Shown piece by piece: positions 37,365 through 44,335 of a DNA stretch of 44,335 bases. The DNA is from Zhongshania marina. Lineage in GTDB: Bacteria > Pseudomonadota > Gammaproteobacteria > Pseudomonadales > Spongiibacteraceae. Below the pieces are notes generated by a model, which saw nothing but the letters and a program-made list of their open reading frames with translations, had not been told where the DNA came from and made no database searches. Where the stretch lies: NCBI RefSeq assembly GCF_002915595.1, contig NZ_PQGG01000020.1, positions 1 to 44,335 on the forward strand, read 5' to 3'. Position 1 is the stretch's first letter; every line of letters begins with the position of its first letter. The translations under genes and the position numbers were made by a program.

Positions 37365-37733
37365 CTAGAGTACTTCCGGTGCCAAAGAGATAATCTTCAT
37401 GAACTTCTCGCCACGCAATTCACGCGTTACTGGCCCAAAAATACGAGTACCAATAGGAGCGTGGTTATTGTTTAGCAACACTGCAGCGTTATCGTCAAAC
37501 TTGATCAGTGAACCGTCTCCGCGACGCACACCTTTCTTAGTACGAACTACAACAGCTGTCATTACCTGACCTTTTTTCACTTTGCCGCGAGGTATAGCCT
37601 CTTTGACAGTGACTTTGATCAGATCGCCGACTCGTGCGTAGCGACGATGAGAGCCGCCAAGCACCTTGATGCACATAACGCGACGCGCGCCACTATTATC
37701 TGCAACTTCCAAATAGCTTTCTGTTTGAATCAT
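37365..37733 (-). CDS. rplN: 50S ribosomal protein L14
   Basis: This 122-residue protein (E. coli 123) starts [19 protein letters not shown] and has [15 protein letters not shown] and [16 protein letters not shown]. It is first of the classical spc group, 59 bases after rpsQ. No clear promoter or terminator appears in that gap, so S10-spc read-through is likely; GTGCA and TGCAC arms there could form a five-pair hairpin. Confidence 0.98.
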   Translation of the reverse strand: MIQTESYLEVADNSGARRVMCIKVLGGSHRRYARVGDLIKVTVKEAIPRGKVKKGQVMTAVVVRTKKGVRRGDGSLIKFDDNAAVLLNNNHAPIGTRIFGPVTRELRGEKFMKIISLAPEVL

Positions 37734-37792
37734 TTCTTACTCCAAACCAGTCAACAGTGCATCAAGCGATTGCACAAGGGCCGCCGGTGAAA

Positions 37793-38059
37793 TTAAACCT
37801 GGGTAGCCGTTACATCTACACTAACCAATGCCCAAGTTTTTAACTTAGATACTGGACGTGTTTCGCAAACTGTCACTACATCACCAATTTTGCACTCATT
37901 CTTTTCATCATGAGCGTGAACTTTCGATGAGCGCGTAATGTACTTTCCGTATATCGGATGCTTAACCCGACGCTCAATCAGTACAGTGATGGTTTTATCC
38001 ATCTTGTCACTGACGACCTTACCGGTGGCTGTACGAGCACTTTTTGCTACTTCTGACAT
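37793..38059 (-). CDS. rpsQ: 30S ribosomal protein S17
   Basis: S17 binds the 5' domain of 16S rRNA. The ATG at 38059 ([16 protein letters not shown]) gives 88 residues (E. coli 84); an open extension to 38104 overlaps rpmC and is not conserved. [19 protein letters not shown] and [16 protein letters not shown] are diagnostic. One base separates it from the rpmC stop, implying coupling. Confidence 0.97.
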   Translation of the reverse strand: MSEVAKSARTATGKVVSDKMDKTITVLIERRVKHPIYGKYITRSSKVHAHDEKNECKIGDVVTVCETRPVSKLKTWALVSVDVTATQV

Positions 38060-38060
38060 T

Positions 38061-38252
38061 TTAATTACCTGCCTTTTCCTGGAGCACAGTTTTAACGCGT
38101 GCAATTTCCTGACGGGTTTTCTTCAGTAAATGCGTCTGCGCTAACTGGCCGGTACTCTTTTGCATACGCAACTTGAACTGATCTTCAAGCAGCTGCAACA
38201 GTTGGGCATTCAGATCGTCAACTGACTTTTCGCGTAATTCTAAAGCATTCAT
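38061..38252 (-). CDS. rpmC: 50S ribosomal protein L29
   Basis: This 63-residue protein, exactly the E. coli length, has the two-helix hairpin [16 protein letters not shown] and [17 protein letters not shown]. The ATG at 38252 is chosen over a GTG one codon upstream. It overlaps the rplP stop by one base (TGATG), a typical coupled junction. Confidence 0.96.
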   Translation of the reverse strand: MNALELREKSVDDLNAQLLQLLEDQFKLRMQKSTGQLAQTHLLKKTRQEIARVKTVLQEKAGN

Positions 38253-38665
38253 CACATCACCACCCGCTTAACAAATGTGGTTGGCACAGGAATCTTTGCT
38301 GCCGCCAAGGCGAATGCTTCACGCGCCAGCTCTTCGGAAACGCCTTCTACTTCGTACAAGACTTTACCCGGCTGAATCTGCGCTACCCAGTACTCAACAT
38401 TACCCTTACCTTTACCCTGACGAACTTCGAGAGGTTTTTCGGTAATTGGCTTGTCTGGGAAAACACGAATCCAGATTTTTCCACCCCGCTTGATATGGCG
38501 AGTCATAGCACGACGTGCCGCCTCTATCTGACGAGCTGTAATACGTCCGCGACCAACTGCCTTCAGGCCGAAATCACCAAAGCTGACCCGGCTACCGCGC
38601 TCTGCCAGACCACGGTTGCGACCTTTGTGTTGCTTGCGAAACTTTGTGCGCTTCGGCTGTAACAT
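38252..38665 (-). CDS. rplP: 50S ribosomal protein L16
   Basis: This 137-residue protein (E. coli 136) starts [19 protein letters not shown] and has [20 protein letters not shown] and [20 protein letters not shown]16 sits at the central protuberance near the A-site tRNA elbow. It lies 11 bases after rpsC and one base into rpmC. Confidence 0.98.
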   Translation of the reverse strand: MLQPKRTKFRKQHKGRNRGLAERGSRVSFGDFGLKAVGRGRITARQIEAARRAMTRHIKRGGKIWIRVFPDKPITEKPLEVRQGKGKGNVEYWVAQIQPGKVLYEVEGVSEELAREAFALAAAKIPVPTTFVKRVVM

Positions 38666-38676
38666 TTGCGTAACCC

Positions 38677-39351
38677 TTACTCTGAACCTTTCTTAGCCTT
38701 AGCTTCGACCGCTTCTTTTCTGGTTCCCAAGATTTCACCCTTGAAGATCCAGACCTTGACACCAATGATGCCGTAAGTCGTAGCTGCTTCGTGCGTCGCA
38801 TAATCGATATCAGCGCGCAGTGTGTGCAATGGCACACGACCTTCGCGATACCATTCGGTACGAGCAATCTCTGCTCCGCCGACACGACCACTTACCTGTA
38901 CTTTGATACCTTCCGCGCCCTGACGAATTGCGTTTTGAACAACACGCTTCATCGCACGACGGAACATAACGCGACGCTCTAATTGTTGAGCGACATTCAT
39001 GGCTACCAACTTCGCTTCCAAATCCGGCTTGCGGATCTCTTCGATGTTGATATGAACCGGCACACCCATTTTGACCGAAAGCTCTTTACGCAGCTTATCG
39101 ACATCTTCGCCCTTTTTACCGATAACGATACCAGGACGCGCGGTGTGAATCGTAATGCGCGCGGTTTGCGCCGGACGCTCAATAACGATTCGGCTTACCG
39201 ATGCACTCGCAAGCTTCTTCTCGAGCAACTCGCGAACTTCTAGATCCGTTACTAGGTTCGCAGCGTAATTTTTACCGCTCGCGTACCATACGGAATTATG
39301 TTCTTTAACGATTCCCAGCCGGATGCCGGTCGGGTGTACTTTCTGACCCAT
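38677..39351 (-). CDS. rpsC: 30S ribosomal protein S3
   Basis: This 224-residue protein (E. coli 233) has [20 protein letters not shown] and the KH domain motif [17 protein letters not shown]. The C-terminal domain has [20 protein letters not shown] and ends in a short basic/acidic tail. It forms part of the mRNA entry tunnel. It lies 14 bases after rplV. Confidence 0.98.
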   Translation of the reverse strand: MGQKVHPTGIRLGIVKEHNSVWYASGKNYAANLVTDLEVRELLEKKLASASVSRIVIERPAQTARITIHTARPGIVIGKKGEDVDKLRKELSVKMGVPVHINIEEIRKPDLEAKLVAMNVAQQLERRVMFRRAMKRVVQNAIRQGAEGIKVQVSGRVGGAEIARTEWYREGRVPLHTLRADIDYATHEAATTYGIIGVKVWIFKGEILGTRKEAVEAKAKKGSE

Positions 39352-39365
39352 GTGGTCTCTCCTAC

Positions 39366-39704
39366 CTAGCCTTCGCTGTCAGCAACTTTAATCGTGATAT
39401 GACAAGATCTTTTGAGAATACGATCCGCGCGACCTTTTGCACGTGGACGAAGGCGCTTCATAGTAGAACCCTCATCTACAAAGATCGTAGAAACCTTTAA
39501 CTCATCAACATCAGCGCCTTCGTTGTGCTCAGCGTTAGCGATTGCGGAGTTAAGCACTTTCTTAATAATGCTCGCCGCTTTCTTAGAGCTGAACGTCAAC
39601 AGATCTAGCGATTCCTCTACACCCTTTCCGCGAATTTGGTCAGCAACCAAACGAGCCTTCTGGGCAGAAATTCTTGCGCCTTTTAAACGTGCCGCTACTT
39701 CCAT
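39366..39704 (-). CDS. rplV: 50S ribosomal protein L22
   Basis: L22 lines the exit tunnel. The ATG at 39704 ([19 protein letters not shown]) gives 112 residues (E. coli 110) and has GAGG eight bases upstream. The frame stays open to 39836 but would overlap rpsS out of frame. The tunnel loop [20 protein letters not shown] is intact, with none of the deletions known to give macrolide resistance seen by eye. Confidence 0.97.
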   Translation of the reverse strand: MEVAARLKGARISAQKARLVADQIRGKGVEESLDLLTFSSKKAASIIKKVLNSAIANAEHNEGADVDELKVSTIFVDEGSTMKRLRPRAKGRADRILKRSCHITIKVADSEG

Positions 39705-39729
39705 CTTAAAAGCCTCTCTCGGCCCAAGC

Positions 39730-40005
39730 TTAACGCTTGGCCTTTTTATCGGCCACGTGACCCTTATAGGTCCTAGTCGCGGCAAATTCACCCAATTTGT
39801 GCCCAACCATGTCCTCGGTAACGATAACCGGAACATGCTGACGACCGTTATGCACAGCGATAGTCAGAGCTACCATTTCAGGCAGAATCATAGAGCGGCG
39901 CGACCACGTTTTAATGGGGCGACGATCGTTTTTTTCTACCGCTACTTCAACCTTCTTCAACAAATGAAGATCGACAAACGGACCTTTCTTTAATGAACGT
40001 GGCAC
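39730..40005 (-). CDS. rpsS: 30S ribosomal protein S19
   Basis: This 91-residue protein (E. coli 92) starts [18 protein letters not shown] and has [20 protein letters not shown] and [20 protein letters not shown]. The start codon is GTG at 40005, with GAGG eight bases upstream. It lies 38 bases after rplB. Confidence 0.98.
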   Translation of the reverse strand: MPRSLKKGPFVDLHLLKKVEVAVEKNDRRPIKTWSRRSMILPEMVALTIAVHNGRQHVPVIVTEDMVGHKLGEFAATRTYKGHVADKKAKR

Positions 40006-40043
40006 AAGCTTATCCTCTTTACTCTAATTGACATCTAAACGGC

Positions 40044-40868
40044 TTACTTGCCGCGACGACGCACAATTAGTTTGTCTGTACGCTTATTTTTACGGGTCTT
40101 ATACCCTTTAGTCGGCATACCCCAAGGAGATACGGGATGACGACCACCAGAAGTACGACCTTCACCACCACCATGTGGGTGATCTACCGGGTTCATCGCC
40201 ACACCGCGAACGGTAGGACGAACACCGCGCCAACGCGACGCACCCGCTTTACCTAACTTACGCAAGCTGTGCTCGCTGTTAGATACTTCACCCAATGTTG
40301 CTCTGCACTCTGACAATACTTTACGCGTCTCACCGCTACGCAAACGAATTGTTGCGTACTGGCCTTCACGCGCAACCAGCTGAGCCGAAGTACCAGCACT
40401 ACGCGCCAACTGCGCGCCTTTACCTGGCTTCATTTCAACACAGTGAATAGTGCTACCCACTGGAATATTGCGAATAGGCAGTGTATTGCCCGGCTTAATA
40501 GGTGATGACTCACCGGAAACAATTTGGTCACCAGCAGCAACGCCCTTAGGCGCAATTACGTAGCGACGCTCACCGTCCGCATACATTACCAAGGCAATGA
40601 AAGCAGTGCGGTTAGGATCATATTCCAAACGCTCTACACGCGCAGGAATACCATCTTTATTACGTTTAAAATCGATTAAACGGTAATGTTGCTTATGACC
40701 ACCACCAACGTGACGGGTAGTGATACGGCCGTTGTTATTACGACCACCATTGCGCGACTGACTCTCAAGCAGCGGCTTGTGCGGTGCACCTTTGTGCAAG
40801 TCAGGATTTACAACCCTGACGACAAAGCGACGGCCGGGAGAAGTCGGTTTACTTTTAACAATTGCCAT
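40044..40868 (-). CDS. rplB: 50S ribosomal protein L2
   Basis: This 274-residue protein is the most conserved large-subunit protein, close to the peptidyl-transferase centre. [18 protein letters not shown] starts the protein and [20 protein letters not shown] and [20 protein letters not shown] are diagnostic, the latter holding the key His. It lies 17 bases after rplW. Confidence 0.98.
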   Translation of the reverse strand: MAIVKSKPTSPGRRFVVRVVNPDLHKGAPHKPLLESQSRNGGRNNNGRITTRHVGGGHKQHYRLIDFKRNKDGIPARVERLEYDPNRTAFIALVMYADGERRYVIAPKGVAAGDQIVSGESSPIKPGNTLPIRNIPVGSTIHCVEMKPGKGAQLARSAGTSAQLVAREGQYATIRLRSGETRKVLSECRATLGEVSNSEHSLRKLGKAGASRWRGVRPTVRGVAMNPVDHPHGGGEGRTSGGRHPVSPWGMPTKGYKTRKNKRTDKLIVRRRGK

Positions 40869-40885
40869 TTGACTAAACTCCAGAC

Positions 40886-41182
40886 TTATTCAGCGACCGC
40901 AAAGTCGATATCTTGACCCTGCGCAAGGCTAACATACGCCTTTTTCCAGTTTGATTTCTTGCTCAAACCAAAACGATTACGTTTTACTTTGCCCTTAACA
41001 TTGACAGTGCGAACACCCAACACATCAACCTTAAAAAGCTTTTCAACCGCTTTTTTGATTTCAAGCTTGCTGGCACTCGGCAGTACTTTGAATACCACTT
41101 GATTACTCAGCTCAGCACTGGCTGCACTTTTTTCAGAAACGTGCGGGCCGAGCAGTACCTTATAGATGCGCTCTGTATTCAT
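40886..41182 (-). CDS. rplW: 50S ribosomal protein L23
   Basis: This 98-residue protein (E. coli 100) is the docking site for trigger factor and signal recognition particle. [19 protein letters not shown] and [20 protein letters not shown] are diagnostic, the latter with the ribosome-exit Glu. The ATG overlaps the rplD stop by four bases (ATGA). Confidence 0.98.
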   Translation of the reverse strand: MNTERIYKVLLGPHVSEKSAASAELSNQVVFKVLPSASKLEIKKAVEKLFKVDVLGVRTVNVKGKVKRNRFGLSKKSNWKKAYVSLAQGQDIDFAVAE

Positions 41183-41799
41183 CCCAACAGCTCCTCAAAC
41201 TTTTTCAATGCAGCCACAGTGACAACCACTTTCTCGTAGCCGATCAGGCTAACTGGGTCAACGCCGCTTACGTCGCGAACGTCAACATCGTGAAGGTTGC
41301 GCGCTGCCAGATACAAATTACCATTTACTTCTTCGGTAACTACTAAAGCACCTTTAAGACCGTACTCACCCAGCGACTTAACCAGCAACTTGGTTTTAGG
41401 CTCATTCAAAGTAAACTCTTCAACCACAACCAAGCGCTCTTGACGAGCCAGCTCAGACAGAATCGTGCAGATAGCAGCACGGTACATTTTGCGGTTTACT
41501 TTTTGACTGTGATCCTGCGGTCTTGCAGCGAATGTAACGCCGCCCCCACGCCATATTGGCGAACGGATTGTACCTGCACGAGCACGACCAGTACCTTTTT
41601 GACGCCAAGGCTTCTTACCGCCGCCACTGACATCAGAGCGTGTTTTTTGAGCACGAGTACCTTGGCGAGCACCAGCCATATAGGCCACTACTACTTGGTG
41701 CACTAGATCTTCGTTAAACTCACGAGCAAAGGTAACGTCAGATACCTGAACAGTTCCCGCTGCAGCCCCGTTACCGGGTTTCGCAATACTTAATTCCAC
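41179..41799 (-). CDS. rplD: 50S ribosomal protein L4
   Basis: L4 lines the exit tunnel and in E. coli represses the S10 operon at both transcription and translation. It has 206 residues (E. coli 201). [20 protein letters not shown], the tunnel loop [20 protein letters not shown] and [20 protein letters not shown] are diagnostic. The start is GTG at 41799 with AGGGGG seven bases upstream. It lies 11 bases after rplC. Confidence 0.98.
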   Translation of the reverse strand: MELSIAKPGNGAAAGTVQVSDVTFAREFNEDLVHQVVVAYMAGARQGTRAQKTRSDVSGGGKKPWRQKGTGRARAGTIRSPIWRGGGVTFAARPQDHSQKVNRKMYRAAICTILSELARQERLVVVEEFTLNEPKTKLLVKSLGEYGLKGALVVTEEVNGNLYLAARNLHDVDVRDVSGVDPVSLIGYEKVVVTVAALKKFEELLG

Positions 41800-41810
41800 T
41801 GCATCGCCCC

Positions 41811-42455
41811 CTAGGATTTTTTAGCTTTCACGGCAGGACGCACAAACACGTCACCACCTGGAGCACCTGGAACAGCACCCTTGATTAAAATCAGGTTACG
41901 CTCAGCGTCCACTCGAACAATTTCAAGAGTCTGAACCGTTACTTGCTCAGCACCCATATGACCAGCCATCTTTTTGCCTTTCCAAACGCGACCCGGCGTT
42001 TGACACTGACCGATAGAACCAAGCACACGGTGAGACAAGGAGTTACCATGAGTGGCGTCTTGCATATGGAAATTCCAGCGCTTGATACCGCCTTGGAAAC
42101 CCTTACCTTTAGACTGCCCAGTCACGTCAACTTTCTGACCGGCTTCGAAAGCAGCAACAGTTAGCTCAGCACCGACTTCGGGGCTCTCTTCACCTTGCTC
42201 TAAACGAAATTCCCACAGACCACGACCAGCCTCAACACCGGCTTTAGCAAAGTGACCTGCTTCTGCTTTAGATATACGTGACGCCTTACGAGCCCCAGTA
42301 GTAACCTGGATAGCACGATAACCATCAACATCATCTGCCTTGACACGAGTAACGCGATTAGGATCAACCTCAATCACCGTTACCGGAATAGATATGCCGT
42401 CTTCTGTAAAAACGCGCGTCATGCCGCTTTTACGACCGACCAAACCAATAGTCAT
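41811..42455 (-). CDS. rplC: 50S ribosomal protein L3
   Basis: This 214-residue protein (E. coli 209) has [34 protein letters not shown] and the loop [21 protein letters not shown], which contains the Gln methylated by PrmB in E. coli. It approaches the peptidyl-transferase centre. It lies 121 bases after rpsJ, an unusually long gap that is structured in RNA. Confidence 0.98.
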   Translation of the reverse strand: MTIGLVGRKSGMTRVFTEDGISIPVTVIEVDPNRVTRVKADDVDGYRAIQVTTGARKASRISKAEAGHFAKAGVEAGRGLWEFRLEQGEESPEVGAELTVAAFEAGQKVDVTGQSKGKGFQGGIKRWNFHMQDATHGNSLSHRVLGSIGQCQTPGRVWKGKKMAGHMGAEQVTVQTLEIVRVDAERNLILIKGAVPGAPGGDVFVRPAVKAKKS

Positions 42456-42576
42456 TGCTCCAACCTCTCAGTGTACGGGGCTAACACCCTCTATGGCCGC
42501 GCGGTAAAGCGCGTTACACAACCCAGGGCCAGCCCCCGAGCGGGTCTGAAAATAATTCAGTATTTACATGTTTTAA
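42456..42576 (-). promoter_or_regulatory. structured 121-base intercistronic region rpsJ-rplC
   Basis: In the mRNA the segment at 42530-42536 can pair with 42477-42483 (seven pairs, one G-U), enclosing an inner hairpin of five G-C pairs (42498-42502 with 42509-42513) closing a six-base loop. No promoter hexamers were convincing. It may hold a regulatory RNA element or a processing site. Confidence 0.35.
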
Positions 42577-42888
42577 TTAGCCGAGGCTAATTTGAACTTC
42601 TACACCAGCCGCCAAATCTAACTTCATCAATGCATCTACAGTTTTTTCTGTAGGCTCTACGATGTCCAACATGCGCTTATGGGTGCGGATCTCATACTGA
42701 TCACGCGCATCCTTATTTACATGCGGAGAGACCAGCACTGTAAAACGCTCTTTGCGAGTAGGAAGAGGGATTGGACCTCTTACCTGCGCACCAGTACGCT
42801 TAGCAGTGTCTACGATCTCTTGCGTAGACGCATCGATGAGACGGTGATCAAAAGCCTTTAAACGAATTCGAATCCGTTGATTTTGCAC
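42577..42888 (-). CDS. rpsJ: 30S ribosomal protein S10
   Basis: S10 is in the 30S head and, bound to NusB, also acts in transcription antitermination. The start is GTG at 42888 ([13 protein letters not shown] read as Met), giving 103 residues exactly as in E. coli. GGGAG lies nine bases upstream, whereas the ATG at 42909 would put that ribosome site inside the gene. [16 protein letters not shown] and [19 protein letters not shown] are diagnostic. It is first of the S10 operon. Confidence 0.97.
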   Translation of the reverse strand: MQNQRIRIRLKAFDHRLIDASTQEIVDTAKRTGAQVRGPIPLPTRKERFTVLVSPHVNKDARDQYEIRTHKRMLDIVEPTEKTVDALMKLDLAAGVEVQISLG

Positions 42889-42967
42889 CTGACCAAACTC
42901 CCATCCCAAATAAATCCGAGCCCAGCGCGACGAATCCGCGTGAAGTAACCCGAAAAAAGGAAGCGGA

Positions 42968-42996
42968 ATGTTAAAGATATCTCAAGACGTTGTCAA
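42968..42996 (-). promoter_or_regulatory. promoter of the S10 operon
   Basis: On the minus strand TTGACA (42991-42996) is exact and TAACAT (42968-42973) is 17 bases away. Transcription should begin near 42961, giving a leader of about 73 bases. An AT-rich stretch with inverted repeats lies just upstream and could serve as an UP element for RNA polymerase alpha. Confidence 0.8.
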
Positions 42997-42998
42997 CT

Positions 42999-43015
42999 AA
43001 ATATCTTGGATATTT
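42999..43015. repeat. inverted repeat just upstream of the S10 promoter
   Basis: AAATATC (42999-43005) and GATATTT (43009-43015) form a perfect 7-bp inverted repeat with a three-base TTG spacer. It begins three bases upstream of the -35 box, in the UP-element zone. A second one, AAATACC (43041-43047) with GGTATTT (43053-43059), lies 26 bases further upstream. Confidence 0.5.
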
Positions 43016-43067
43016 CACTATACAAACCACAACCAATTACAAATACCAAAAAGGTATTTTAGAACTA

Positions 43068-43096
43068 AGAAAGGGAGGCTCGATGCCTCCCTTTCT
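43068..43096 (-). terminator. terminator hairpin after tuf
   Basis: AGAAAGGGAGGC (43068-43079) is exactly complementary to 43085-43096, giving a 12-bp stem with a five-base TCGAT loop, 31 bases past the tuf stop. The following U run on the minus strand is broken (TTAGTTC), so termination may be partial or assisted by the second inverted repeat at 43041-43059. Confidence 0.75.
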
Positions 43097-43126
43097 GCAA
43101 GCAAATCACGCCCTAGGCGTGAAAAC

Positions 43127-44335
43127 TTACTCTACGATTTTAGCAACAACGCCGGCGCCAACAGTACGACCACCTTCGCGGATTGCAAAACGCAAACCTT
43201 CTTCCATCGCGATTGGCGCAATCAAGGTTACGTCCATTTTCACGTTGTCGCCAGGCATTACCATTTCAGTACCTTCTGGCAGCTCACACGCACCAGTTAC
43301 GTCTGTGGTACGGAAGTAGAACTGTGGACGGTAGCCTTTAAAGAATGGCGTGTGACGACCACCTTCTTCTTTTGACAACACGTACACTTCTGCTTCGAAG
43401 CGAGTGTGTGGAGTGATTGAGCTAGGCTTAGCCAATACTTGACCACGCTCTACGTCATCACGCTTAGTACCACGCAGCAACACACCTACGTTCTCACCAG
43501 CGCGACCTTCGTCAAGCAGCTTGCGGAACATTTCAACACCAGTACAGGTGGTTTTGGTGGTGTCGCGAATACCAACGATAGAAATCTCGTCGCCAGTACG
43601 CAGAATGCCACGCTCAATACGGCCGGTTACAACAGTACCGCGACCAGAGATTGAGAATACGTCTTCGATTGGCATCAAGAACGGCAGGTCAACCGCACGC
43701 TCAGGCTGTGGAATGTAAGTATCCAAAGCTTCAACCAATTTCGCTACAGCAGTAGTGCCAAGCTCGTTGTCATCTTGACCGTTCAATGCCATCAATGCTG
43801 AACCAGCAATGATTGGCGTGTCGTCGCCTGGGAATTCGTACATATCGAGCAGCTCACGCAGCTCCATTTCTACCAATTCAAGCATTTCATTGTATTCTTC
43901 GCTGCCTACACCGCCGCAATCTTCAGCTAGCAGGTCTGCCTTGTTCAGGAAGACAACGATGTAAGGTACGCCAACCTGACGTGACAGCAGGATGTGCTCA
44001 CGCGTTTGTGGCATTGGGCCGTCAGTCGCGCCACATACCAAAATAGCGCCGTCCATCTGAGCAGCACCAGTGATCATGTTCTTAACGTAGTCAGCGTGAC
44101 CTGGGCAGTCGACGTGAGCGTAGTGACGAGTTGATGAATCATACTCAACGTGCGAGGTCGCAATGGTAATACCGCGCTCACGCTCTTCAGGTGCGTTATC
44201 GATACCATCAAACGCTACCGCTTTACCACCATATACTTCCGCACATACGCGCGTCAGCGCTGCTGTCAGCGTGGTTTTACCATGGTCAACGTGACCAATG
44301 GTGCCCACGTTCAAATGGGGCTTATTACGTTCAAA
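43127..44335 (-). CDS. tuf: elongation factor Tu, 5' end cut by window
   Basis: EF-Tu delivers aminoacyl-tRNA to the ribosome as a GTP complex. The frame is open to the right edge and reads [20 protein letters not shown] there, so only about the first five codons (MAKSK in relatives) are missing. G1 is GHVDHGKT, G3 DCPGH, G4 NKAD and the effector region [14 protein letters not shown] is present. Domain 2 begins near [19 protein letters not shown] and the C-terminus is [11 protein letters not shown]. It lies upstream of the S10 operon but is separated from it by a terminator and a promoter. Whether this is tufA or tufB cannot be said without the left-hand genes. Confidence 0.97.
   Translation of the reverse strand, partial: FERNKPHLNVGTIGHVDHGKTTLTAALTRVCAEVYGGKAVAFDGIDNAPEERERGITIATSHVEYDSSTRHYAHVDCPGHADYVKNMITGAAQMDGAILVCGATDGPMPQTREHILLSRQVGVPYIVVFLNKADLLAEDCGGVGSEEYNEMLELVEMELRELLDMYEFPGDDTPIIAGSALMALNGQDDNELGTTAVAKLVEALDTYIPQPERAVDLPFLMPIEDVFSISGRGTVVTGRIERGILRTGDEISIVGIRDTTKTTCTGVEMFRKLLDEGRAGENVGVLLRGTKRDDVERGQVLAKPSSITPHTRFEAEVYVLSKEEGGRHTPFFKGYRPQFYFRTTDVTGACELPEGTEMVMPGDNVKMDVTLIAPIAMEEGLRFAIREGGRTVGAGVVAKIVE

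Noticed and set aside
44312-44314. A TTG that could be read as the start of EF-Tu
   Set aside because: The frame continues to the right edge with FERNKPH, the conserved N-terminal part of EF-Tu, so the gene is truncated by the window rather than starting here.

Overview
The window reads as chromosomal core DNA of a gammaproteobacterium with mid-range GC. The ribosomal S10, spc and alpha operons follow the Escherichia coli order without interruption. The ssb - MFS transporter - uvrA block, the fabA-fabB pair and the rplU-rpmA-obgE-proB / ispB divergence resemble Pseudomonas-type genomes, so an oceanospirillum-, cellvibrio- or spongiibacter-like marine lineage is plausible. That placement is inferred from gene order and protein similarity recalled from memory; no search was run. 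No intergenic stretch exceeds 300 bases, and I see no tRNA, rRNA, CRISPR array, insertion sequence, prophage or plasmid origin.

1-9859: a lipopolysaccharide (LPS) and surface-sugar cluster. It holds a dTDP-glucose 4,6-dehydratase cut by the window edge (rfbB), an AT-rich methyltransferase, GT2, GT25, two GT4 and one CgeB-like glycosyltransferase, a YrbL-type kinase-fold protein, an ELM1-family protein and an LpxL/LpxM-type lipid A acyltransferase. All are on the minus strand except one GT4 gene. Several pairs overlap by 1-4 bases, which suggests co-translation. This is the only clearly accessory part of the window.

9860-24000: housekeeping genes. dgkA and rpsT lie on plus, and proB, obgE, rpmA and rplU on minus. 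ispB and pgi are on plus, facing cpsG-galU on minus, a hub that makes nucleotide-sugar precursors for the surface polymers at the left end. fabA-fabB (unsaturated fatty acids) converge on moeA-moaB and an RmlD-like reductase homologue.

24000-29040: ssb, a YajR-like MFS transporter and the divergent uvrA.

29039-44335: the alpha operon (rpsM rpsK rpsD rpoA rplQ), spc operon (rplN to rpmJ) and S10 operon (rpsJ to rpsQ), all on minus, preceded by a tuf gene that runs off the right edge. Clear sigma-70-type promoters precede rpsJ and rpsM, and a long terminator hairpin separates tuf from rpsJ. Several start codons were moved inward or to GTG on the basis of Shine-Dalgarno spacing and family length. 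I found no convincing undescribed multi-gene system. The best leads are the kinase-fold/glycosyltransferase pair in the LPS cluster, the RmlD-like gene in the molybdenum-cofactor operon, and unusual leader or intercistronic RNA regions in the ribosomal operons.
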